Source: Sporobolomyces roseus (lineage: Eukaryota > Basidiomycota > Microbotryomycetes > Sporidiobolales > Sporidiobolaceae). From it: a stretch of DNA of 64,000 nt. Where the stretch lies: NCBI GenBank assembly GCA_016617785.1, contig JADILM010000001.1, positions 1,240,001 through 1,304,000 of the forward strand, read 5' to 3'. Positions 42,282-52,081 of this stretch are shown piece by piece. Each line of letters begins with the position of its first letter. Position 1 is the stretch's first letter. The notes under the pieces were generated by a model. It had not been told where the DNA came from. It did not search any database and saw nothing but the letters and a program-made list of their open reading frames with translations. The translations under genes were made by a program, and so were the position numbers.

Positions 42282-43476
42282 GAGGAAAACGGTCGATTTC
42301 GTTGCATTGTGACGGTCGAGCGCAACTCGTGTTGAGATCATCGCACATAAAGAAGAACGCAATGCGACCGTTCTTATTATCAGATCATAGGCTGAGTATC
42401 AGCTACAGTCAAGAATCGCAAGGTCATGCGAAAACAGCCGCAGAAACAGCAGTGTCAGATGTCAGATCTCAGTCGACGCTCAGATCGTTCGAGATATCAC
42501 TAGCCAGACCAGAGACAGAGCCATGCAACCGATAATCTCGAGTGAAATAAGAGCAAGGACAGGTCGAAACCAAGTCGAAACGGGGAGTCCGACTTGATCC
42601 CGTTCAGACTCCCTGTGCTGATACCGACAGGTGAGGATGAGGTGAACCATCACGCCGTTCTAGGAGAACGAGCAGCTGCGAATCAAGCTGTAGCGGCCAG
42701 ATAAGGCGAAACGAGGAAATCGACAGTTCTCGCACGGCTGCTGAGCAGGAATCACTCGCGACTGACCTAAGGCATCATCCGAACTGCGACGAGCTGCATA
42801 TCAGACCAAGTGGACCCTAGATGAGAACAAAGCCCAGGAATGTACATTGAACGAAGCTGCTCGGAAAGTGCGAAGCTGATAGACGAGCGCTCGAAGCTCA
42901 AGAGACGTCTAGTGCTTAATCGTTCGAGTCGAAGAGACACACTGCACGCGTACGCGTTCGCGCAAAGCCTTGAAGCGTTATGACAGAAAAGAGGAGGAAA
43001 GTAGAGGAGAGAAGAGGAGAGGAGGGAGGGGAGAAGAGCTTTCGTCTGATTGGTAGAACCAATTCTGGTGAAGCCGGTCCCACGAGAGGTTCGGCCGGAA
43101 CTTCCCTAGGTGCCCCCCTGAACTACTTTTGGTAAGTAGAACTGGTATTGTATAGTAATATACCTCCAAGTTTCCTACTTCGACGCTCTGTACAGTGTGA
43201 GTCGCAATGTTCGGCTTGTTACGAGGCGATTGGTATACTCTATATTCCAGCGGATTTACCAGAAAATGGAATTTGACGACTTGGTTTCCATCTCTCCTCG
43301 ACCACTCTGCTCGCTCAGCGCATACAACACAAGAACACACAACACTACATCTACAACTCTCCTACTGGACTCTTCAGCCTAGCGAACGCGCAATCCCTAT
43401 CCTCGAACCGTTTTCCCTCAACTTTCCCTCTACTCTCTCTTAACACCGCCACTCACCCCTCCCTCCTCCTTCGCTT

Positions 43477-46400
43477 ATGGTCTCCCCTCTCCTCCTCTTC
43501 CGTTGTATGCGTAGACCACTCTCACCTTCCGCCCTAGCCCGTTCGACGAGAAGTACGAATCGTCATTTACATTTGAGATCCGTTAGTATCTTGTCTGGAT
43601 TAGGGAGACTCGCGGGGAGGACTGCAGGACGAGGAGTAATGGGATTGGGAGTTGGGGCGGGTGCTTTGACTTGGGCAGAATGGAAAGTCGATGGTAAAGG
43701 ATCATTTCAACTCTCTATTAAGCAAGAATGGGAACTGAGAAACAAGTCGAAATTGAGTAGGTTTCAAACAGAACGCGGTATCGGGATTGTCAGACATCAA
43801 TGAAAAGTTGGGCAGAGTTTATGATCAGGCTTCGACGAGTTTGAATGGGACGTTGGATGCACTCTCTACGACTGCTGGAGAAGTTTGGGCCGATACTTCG
43901 AGTGGTGTAGAGAGTCGAATGGAGGCGTTCAGGAGAGCATGGAGGGAGAGATTCCCTGAGCGAGAAGAAGGGGAGGAGGAAATCGAGGAGGAGTTAAAGA
44001 AGAATCAAGGTGGTGGAGGAGGGAATAGGAAAGGGAAAGGGAAAGAAGCGATGGCTGGAATCGCGACTGCTATGGCAGCTACTTTACCAACTATCGTCGA
44101 TGCCGAAGCACCCCCACCAGGAGAGGATTCGACAGAAGATTTGATGATGTTGACGAGGAAATTGATCGAGATTAGAACTATCTTACTCAGTATTGGGGAG
44201 GAAGCTGGGTTGACTTTACCGAGTATTGTCGTGATTGGGAGTCAGAGTAGTGGGAAGAGTAGTGTATTGGAAGCTATCGTAGGGAGGGAATTCTTACCAA
44301 AGTCAGTTCTAGATTCTCACTTCTGCGTTTCCTTCGAGCTCCACTCACGCGCGTGATGATCTTTAGGGGAGACAACATGGTCACACGACGACCTATCGAA
44401 CTCACTCTCATTCACACTCCTTCAACCCCTTCCGACCCTCGACCTTCGACATTCGCAGAATTCCCTTCGCTCGGTCCGGGACACATTACCGATTTCTCCA
44501 TTGTCCAGAAAACCCTCGTCGACTTGAACCTCTCCGTCCCCGCTTCTGACTGCGTCTCCGATTCCCCTATCCAACTACGAATTCACTCCCCTCACGTTCC
44601 CGACTTGTCCCTCGTCGATTTACCTGGATACGTTCAAATCGCTAGTATGGATCAACCCGAGGAACTGAAAGAGAAGATCGCGAAACTTTGCGACAAGTAC
44701 ATCAGATCCCCAAACATCATTCTCGCAGTTTGTGCCGCCGACGTCGATCTCGCCAATTCTCCCGCACTTCGAGCAGCGAAGAAAGTCGATCCATTGGGAA
44801 TGAGAACGATCGGAGTAGTGACCAAGATGGATCTCGTCGAACCTCAACAAGGAGCAGCGATTCTATCGAACAATCGCTACCCTCTCGCCTTAGGTTACGT
44901 TGGAGTCGTCTGCAAACCTTCGAAACGATACCTCGAATCCGCTTCTCCTTCCTCCTCCTCCCGCTCCCTACTCGGTCGTGCAGTCGCTTCCCTCTCGGAG
45001 GAATCAGGTTCCCTCGTCGGTCCGATCAGAGCACAAGAATCCGATTACTTCTACTCTCAAGATCACGCTCCTCATTTCAATCAAGAAGGAATGTTGGTCA
45101 GTACCGACGTATTGAAGAAACGATTGATGCACGTATTGGAGGAATCGATGGCTGGATCCCTCCATTCAATCTCGAACGCCGTAGCACTCGAATTGGAGGA
45201 AGCGAGTTATCAATTCAAAGTTCAATACAACGATCGAAACATTAGTGCCGAATCTTATGTCGCGGAAACGATGGACGAATTGAAGAGTAGGATTGGACAG
45301 TTGAGTAAGAGTTTCACGAAACAGGATGTGAGGAGGATGTTGAAGAATTTGTTGGATGAACAAGTGTTGGACTTGTTGGCTCAACAATATTGGATCGATC
45401 CTAAAGCCGAGGAATTGGGGAGGTTGGCGAATGACAGATCGATCTCGGCGGAAGAGTTGGACGTTTATTGGCAGAGGAAATTGGATCACTTGTCTTCGAG
45501 TTTGACCAAGAGTGGGATTGGGAGGGCTTCGACTCAACTCGTCGTCGATGCGATTAGGGCGAGGTTGGGAACTTTGGCGAATGAGGAACCGTTGATTCAT
45601 CATCCGGGAGCGGCGGAAAGGATCAATTTGACGGCGGATTCAATTTTGAGGGAAAGGTTCACTTTGACTTCGGATCAAGTCGAGAACTCGGTCAAGCCAT
45701 TCAAGTATGAGGTCGAGGTTGAGGAGAAAGAATGGAAGGATGGTAGGGAGAGGGCAGTCGATCTTCTACAGAGGGAACTGGGTATGTGCGAAGGAGCTCT
45801 GGGGAAGATTAGGGACACTGTAGGAGCTAGGAAGTTGAGAGGAGCGATGGAGTACGTCGGAGAGGTTGAAGAGTCGGAGCGACGGAGAAGGGAACGAAGG
45901 AGGGAGGCGAGAGCTATAGGAGAGGAATGGGGTGAAGAGGACGATTCGTCAGATCCAACGAGACCCGTGTTCAATCCTGCTTTACTCGCAAAGGGTACGT
46001 TCACCTACTCTCTGTCGTGTCTGCGCTGTTGTCAATGCTGACTCGCTCGCTTATCTTTCTCAGCTCGCGAAGCCATGTTCCTCTCATCTCGCTCTTCGAT
46101 TCTCCGACTCCGACTCCTCTCCCTCAAATCTCGTCGATGTAAAGCTGGTCCCGAGCAGAAGTCATTCTGTCCTGAAGCTTTCCTCAATGTCGTCGCTGAG
46201 AAGCTATCGAGCACCGCTGTACAATTCATCAATGTTCGTTTTTTCACTTCCTTTTCTCTGATCGAGTCGGCAGCTTTTGAGTCGATCGCTGACGACGCTT
46301 GACCGTACAGATCGAGTTGCTCGTCGAGTTCTTCTACCAAGTGAGTCTTTTCTCTCAAGGTTTCTCTCGATTCCTTGTCCCGCCTCCTCTCTTGCTTGCT

Positions 46401-46768
46401 GAGATCCAATCTCTTCTCCTTGTTTTTTTCGCAGTTCCCTCGGGAAATAGATACTCGGCTTTCCGGTGATCTTGACCGCTCTGAGATCATCAGTTTTGCT
46501 CGGGAGAACCCGATCGTCCACAAGCATCTCGCACTTCAAGAGAGGAAGGAGAAGCTCGAAATGGTTCGTAGTCAAATTCGCCCCCTCTCACTCCCTTGAT
46601 CCGGGCTCAATCTTCTCGATTGTCTGACATCCTTCTTCTTTGATCTGAATCTTACAGGTGGCTGACAAATTGGATAGTCTCGTTAAGCTACAACGGGAAA
46701 AGGCGAAGCAACAGCATGATCCACGGAGAGCGCGAGAAGGCAAGCGGGGGTTGTTCGGCATGTTCTAA
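43477..46768 (+). CDS. MGM1: MGM1/OPA1 mitochondrial inner-membrane dynamin GTPase
   Basis: Mgm1 fuses mitochondrial inner membranes and keeps cristae. The start gives [20 protein letters not shown], a basic mitochondrial presequence, then a hydrophobic [17 protein letters not shown] that serves as membrane anchor. Exon joins continue [20 protein letters not shown]. The dynamin GTPase has the P-loop [18 protein letters not shown], switch [31 protein letters not shown] and [10 protein letters not shown]. The middle and stalk follow ([40 protein letters not shown]). The C-terminal assembly part ends [20 protein letters not shown] and GKRGLFGMF. The internal rhomboid cleavage site that makes s-Mgm1 is not evident by eye. 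All GTPase motifs appear intact. Confidence 0.95.
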
Positions 46769-47661
46769 TCGAGCAGCTCGCTTCACTATCCGCATGCTAT
46801 CTCGTTCGAGGACCACTTCGTACCCGATTCAGTCGGAAAAGTCTCAACTCCTTCGGAACCCAAAATCACTTTCGACTCTTGAATCAGGTGGTGCACAACA
46901 TGGGCCGAGTCTCTCGATTACAGTACAGTATTCCCCTTTCGTTTCGTTTCCCTTCCACCTTCTCCTTTGATACATCTTTCGTTTTCTCCGCTGTTTTGTA
47001 CCATAACGTGCAGGTTGTTCTGTAGTTGTCGTCGTCGTCGTCGTTGTACATATTCGAAATATTATTACGCACTTCTCCTTCTTCTTCGGGACCAATCTAC
47101 TGCATCTTCTCTTCGTCGGTCTTCTCTGGTTTTCCTTGACTCGGCACCGGAAGGAGTTGCAACTCTATTTGATGATGGATCGATGAGCAGTACGAGGACG
47201 TCTTGTGAAGGATCGAACCAGGGTGAGCTTGATTCTCGTTACAAATTCTCGCTCTCTCAAGTTAGCGCAAGGTCTGCATAAAATTGATTCGATAAGCTGT
47301 GCAGACAGGGGAGCAACGTGTGAGAAGTGGTCTGAGTGCCTGAGAATCCTCTGCACGATTGAGATTAGACCCCCTCGATTTCATTAAGTCACTTCCTTCC
47401 TAGTTTGACGATCGACTCATCGAATCGAGCAATTTGATTCGTTGGTCTCGTTCAAAACGGGTCATAGTCTTTTGATCGTTCTAGTCGACAAAGTTCGTTC
47501 AACCCCTTCTCGAGCCGTGGGGGCAGCCGTCGAACGAGGAAAGAGGGGCACTTTTCTCGATTCACAAAAACCCGAAATCTCCACTTCTCCTTCCTTTCTC
47601 TTTCCTTTCCATCACTCCTCTACTTCCACTCCTCGCCTACCACTCTTCTACACCTTACACC
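46769..47661. other. Intergenic region with a small GTC microsatellite
   Basis: 893 bp between two plus-strand genes. At 47028-47042 there is a perfect (GTC)5. Otherwise pyrimidine-rich, especially just before 47662, as expected for a highly expressed gene's leader. No gene is supported. Confidence 0.5.
47028..47042 (+). repeat. (GTC)5 trinucleotide repeat
   Basis: Five perfect GTC units in the spacer downstream of MGM1. Confidence 0.8.
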
Positions 47662-49066
47662 ATGCGCTCTACCCTCGCCCTCCTCGCCCTCGGCGCTGCC
47701 TCTGTCGCTGCCGTCGCCGTCCCCAAGGATGTTACTCAAATGAAGCGAGACATCATCTCTCGTCAAGGCAAGTCCCTCGTCAAGAGGAACTCGGTCACTC
47801 AAGGAGGTATGTCGCTCTTCCCCTATCGTTGTTTGAGGGCATTCCAGTCGCTGACTCTTGAGATTGTCTACAGCCGATGATGCTACCATCCTCCAATTCG
47901 CCCTCATCCTCGAGCACCTCGAGGACGTCTTCTACTCGGAGGCCCTTGCCAAGTTCGACGAACAAGCCTTCGCCGACGCCGGTTACGCTGGACTCTACCC
48001 CATCCTCCAAAAGGTTGCTGAGGATGAAGCTTCCCACGTCGCTTTCCTCACCACCGCATTGAAGGCTGCAGGGATCGAGAACCCGCCTGCTCGCTGCGAG
48101 TACTCCTTCCCCTACACCGACGTCTCTTCCTTCCTCGGTCTCTCCCAGGTCATTGAGAACGTAGGCGAGTCGAATTTTCGTTTTCCTCCTCTTTTCATCA
48201 CTTTTTCTGACTTTCCTTCTCTCGCAGGTGTCTCCGCTTACCTCGGTGCTGCTGCCGACATCTCCGACCCCGGATATGTTACCGTAGCCGGTTCCATCTT
48301 GACAGTAGAAGCCCGACACAACGCTTTCATTCGTTTCCTCAACAACTACGTTAGCTTGCCCTTTCTTTCGCTCCAGATCACCCAGAACACCCACTGATCA
48401 TATCGTATGAACGAGATCAGGTTCCTTTCCCCAATGCCTACGACACCCCTCAGTCTGCATCGAACGTTGTCGGAATCGTCACTCCCTTCTTCACCTCCTG
48501 CCCTGAGGGATCCGGACCTACCATCCCTGCCTTCCCTGCTCTTACCCTCGCCTCCTCCGCCGTCAAGGCCGGTGAGACTATCCAACCCACTCTCGCCAAC
48601 TCCTCTTCTGTCGATCTCTCAGCGTACAAGGTGTACTGCGGCTTCGCTTAGTGAGCCCACGTCCTGCTACGCTACCCAGGATGCTCAGTACTGACTAGGA
48701 ACGTTCCCCTTCGCAGCGAGCTCGGTGCTTACTTCTCGGACTACGAAAACGGATCCTGTGTCGTTCCTGAGGAGATCGGACAAGGACAAGCCTACGTTAC
48801 CCTTACCAGGTGGACCGACCTCGCTGATAAGTTCACATTAGCAGGCCCGGCAATTATTGACGGCGTTAGTCCTCTCTCACTGTTTTAAATCTGCGCTTTC
48901 TGCGAACTCCCGAGTTTTCGAAAATCTAACTGACTTTGACTTCGCACTTCCCTAGTCCGCTCAAAACGCTACCGCCTCGATCCCTACTATTGCCGCCGCT
49001 GCCCCTGCCGCTAGCTCCACCGCCGCTGAAGCTTCCGCCGCTCCCTCAGCATCGGCCTCCGCCTAA
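47662..49066 (+). CDS. Rds1-like secreted ferritin-like-domain protein
   Basis: A secreted protein with a ferritin-like (Ferritin_2, Rds1) four-helix domain. The signal peptide is [20 protein letters not shown], followed by a short pro-region with a KR site (SLVKR). Candidate metal or helix motifs are [35 protein letters not shown] (E-x2-H type) and [17 protein letters not shown]. Later blocks are [20 protein letters not shown] and the Ala/Ser-rich C-terminus. Pyrimidine-biased codons suggest high expression. One intron (48165-48227) begins GCGAGT, a GC-AG intron; using the nearby GT at 48161 would shift the frame into an early stop. Rds1 in S. pombe responds to starvation and stress; function here is inferred. 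Part of the gene is copied at 50892-51041. Confidence 0.88.
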
Positions 49067-50891
49067 AGACTTTCATTCAAGTCTCGTCAGACTCCCCAGT
49101 GATCCCCACTCTGGGCGATAGACCCTCTTTTGTCTTTCTCTCACTAGTGATATAGTTTCCGTGTTTGCCTTCTTGCTTTTAATCCCCCATCTTGTTCATC
49201 TTGTTCAAATAGCAATGGAAAAGTCTCGTTCAGTATCTCCTTTCTCGTACTTTCTGCGGTACCGAGAGAGTAATCCCGTCCCTTCAAGTGCTGCTTGGCA
49301 GGGTCTCTACGTTATAGTGGCGTTGAACGAAAAGAAGTGCTAATTTTTCAACGTAGGTCTATTACCGATATTTCGATTCCTCGTTTTCCGGCTCTCACGC
49401 ACTCGCAACACTTCTTCCTTGTCCTGAATGTTGAACATGAAGCTCCAGCTGCCAGACACCTCCCTCCACCCGAATTTGAGTCCTCGCTCTTCACTTCGGG
49501 GTCAAGAGTTTTTTTTTTGTGTTTTCGATCCCCTTCGCGCCCGCCTCTCCTCGAGCCTCGATACATCTGATAGAGTACATGAATCTTCCAGTGCGAGCAC
49601 TCGTATCAGATTCGAGTCTGAGCGGATCAATCGCATTCTTCCCCTCTGCTCGATTTTGCTCAGCTTTTCGCAAGCAAGTAGTGCTGCAACAGATTTTATG
49701 TCGATTCCTGCTCATGCTTCGTCTATGTTTGCGTTTCGGCAGCTGGCAGAGCATCTCTGACCGCTTCCATAACTAAATGTGATGGGTTGAGGAAGGAATT
49801 TGTGCGAGGGAACAGCTTCTGATAGTCCGACGATTCGTGAAAATTCAGCTGAGGGGCCGAATCAGGACGGTTCGATGGGACGCGCAGTTATAATCAGCGC
49901 TAGAGCGCAGCAACGCCAAACGGCTTTCTTAGCTCAGACCGAGACAAACTGCAAGGAAGTGTCAAAAATAACGAGATCTGTCGAAGACGCGAAGGCGAAC
50001 ACCTGCTGAAGGCAAGAGGGATGTGTTACGAGCTGACTTCTAGAGAGGGTGAGCACGAGAGAAAGACTGGACAATGCTGGGATTCGAATGATGAGCGAGT
50101 AAACCTGGTCGGGTGGCGGCGACGGAGAGTTAGATCGAGGTCAAAGGGTAAACTTTGACGGAGCGATGAGGAAAATAGTGTTCTCGGATTCTCTCCGGTC
50201 ACAGGAGTTTGAGTCATTGGACAAATATGTTGTTTGCCACGAAGAAGAAAAGAAGAAGAGACAGCAGAGCTACACAAGATTTGGGTTTTGTTCAAGTTTC
50301 GAAAGAGTCGTGTAAACGGGTCACTTGAGCCTGTGCGCCATTGATGACGGCTGTAGAGGTAGATTAAGATCAGATCGGTACGTAGAAAGCTTGAGAGCAA
50401 GGTGGTTATGGCGTAGCTTCTGGTCTGAGATTTTCGAGCTCCTGGATTCCGAGTCGTTCGCACGCTCATCCTACTCTTCTTTCTCCTCCTCCCTAGGGTC
50501 CTACTATCAGGTTTTCGATTCGGTTCGAGTCGAGTCTGTCTACGCGAACAGTCTAGCACTCGGTACGTCTCCTTTCCTCGCGAGGTTCTGTACCCGTGCG
50601 AAACTCACTCTACTCTCCTCGATCTTACAGATCCGCTCTTTGACCTTCGGTAGCAGCTCTCGCTACATACATCTCTCGAGCGTCCCGAGATCACTTTCGC
50701 TTCGCTAGACTGTAGCTCTTCAGCTCCTAGGCTCTCACCTGTCCTCTCGCAACAGCTCTCCTTAATTCCGAGAATCGCGGAATCGCTTTGTGATCTTTGC
50801 TCATCCTTCTTCAAGGTGAACTGAGGAGGTGCTTCTGACTTGACTCGCCGAGAACAATCGCTGAGATCATATCCTTCTTTAAGATTACTCG
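49067..50891. other. Gene-poor spacer downstream of the Rds1-like gene
   Basis: About 1.8 kb with no supported gene. The longer frames (50026-50559 minus, 50325-50708 plus) overlap each other and lack ATG starts or splice support. A poly-T run lies near 49509-49517. Confidence 0.45.
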
Positions 50892-51041
50892 GAGCTCGCT
50901 CCGAAGGGGAACGTTCCTAGTCAGTACTGGTTATCCCTGGGTAACGTAGAGGACGTGGGCTCACTAAGCGAAGCGGCAGTACACCTTGTACGCTGAGAGA
51001 TCGACAGAAGAAGAGTTGGCAAGAGTGGGTTGGATAGTCTC
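50892..51041 (-). pseudogene. Inverted fragment copy of the Rds1-like gene (exon-intron-exon)
   Basis: The reverse complement of this segment matches 48574-48723 of the Rds1-like gene with few substitutions over about 150 bp. The match covers the end of one exon (encoding [18 protein letters not shown] and following), the whole following intron and the first bases of the next exon. The intron acceptor is changed (cgcag to cggag) and an internal part of the intron is altered. Because the intron is retained, it arose from genomic DNA, not from a spliced transcript. It has no start or stop of its own and is a pseudogene fragment. Confidence 0.88.
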
Positions 51042-51231
51042 TGTCAATGCCGAAAAGGGGTGGAAACTGCTCAAGGGTCGTCGCTAAGTGAGTCTCTCCG
51101 CAATAGATCTACTCTCGTATGACCATTTCAGCTGAATCTACTCGAACATGTTTCTTGCAGGTTGCGAACGTTGAGCACGGAATTTTTCAGCATCGCGGAT
51201 TTGGACGGCCCCTTGGGACAAACTCTACACG

Positions 51232-51678
51232 ATGAAGTCATTCAGTAGGAAGATTACTTGGAAGAGCTTGGATGGGAAGCGGTCTCTTAGGGTTGAAGGA
51301 AAGGACAGCGAACGTCCAAACGACTTGCAGGTGGAGTGATGATTGCCCTTTACACGCGAGAACATCTGTAGCTGACTAGACAACACTTCAGTTGACCGAC
51401 ATCAAGACGAAGGAGCTCCTTGCCGTCGTCTCTCGAATTTACAAAGCTTCGCCGTCGTTCGTCTTCTCTTTCGAATCTTTCGAAACTCTTCGCTCCCCTC
51501 TCGCTCACATGCGCATTCCACTGATAGGTTCGGCATCCTCGGCTCGTCACTTTCACTTCCTTCGCTGGATTTGATTCTGTCATCTCACTTGCATCAGAAG
51601 CTGAAAGAAACGTTGCGCCAGGACGAAGAAATTCGAGCCATCGTCGAAGGAGAGGATCATGATTTCCTCGCCATATAG
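51232..51678 (+). CDS. Possible small three-exon gene or gene remnant
   Basis: Three short exons can be joined in frame: 51232-51330 (MKSFSRKITWKSLDGKRSLR, ending PNDLQ), 51392-51424 (LTDIKTKELLA) and 51598-51678 (KLKETLRQDEEIRAIVEGED, ending HDFLAI). The first intron has a ctgac branch site and a ttcag acceptor; the second donor (gtcgtc) is poor. A second open frame across 51170-51265 (LSTEFFSIADLDGPLGQTLH) also looks protein-like but ends at TAG, so this may be a decayed larger gene. No family is recognised. Confidence 0.28.
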
Positions 51679-52081
51679 CTTCCTGATCTTTCTCTGTTCA
51701 TTCTACTTCGTCTTCCTTAGCTGAGCTCTCCTTTTGCGTACTTCTCGGATTTTCGCAATCATCGTTTTTTGCGAAGAACGACTTTTTTTCGGCTCAGAGT
51801 GTTCAGAGCAATTCTGTTCTCCTCGAATCGTTCTGTCTTCTCAGACAAGAGTCGTAGAGGGGCATCAGGACGAGATCAAAGGTGCATCGCTTTCGTCAAC
51901 AAAATTCGGGAAAGTCCTCTCTTGCACCTCTCCATTCACCTCCAATCTTCTCGCCATCACCAGACCTAGCAGTATAACAGTCACCACCACCTTCTACGCT
52001 AAAATCTAGCTCCTCTAGCTGCAACATTCGCTGACCTCATTTCATTCGGCCTGAGCGTGGTGACGGCTCACTACTAGCTTG

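Larger units (their letters stand above)
40433..43476. other. Gene-poor region, about 3 kb
   Basis: Between the divergent 4E-T-like and MGM1 starts lie 3 kb without a convincing gene. The best open frames (for example 41032-41448 minus, beginning MSSWRIDPPDIGLLLAVPHD, and 41712-42269 plus, without an ATG start) have no flanking splice structure. The region contains a short telomere-type repeat near 42267. It includes the promoters at both ends. It could be a decayed gene or mobile element, or non-coding RNA sequence. Confidence 0.5.

Noticed and set aside
43030..43115. Stem-rich stretch resembling a structured RNA or tRNA
   Set aside because: Short complementary pieces occur, but no cloverleaf, and the T-loop consensus is absent.
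50026..50559. 177-codon minus-strand open frame
   Set aside because: No ATG start, Arg/Ser-rich random-looking composition, and it overlaps another open frame on the plus strand.
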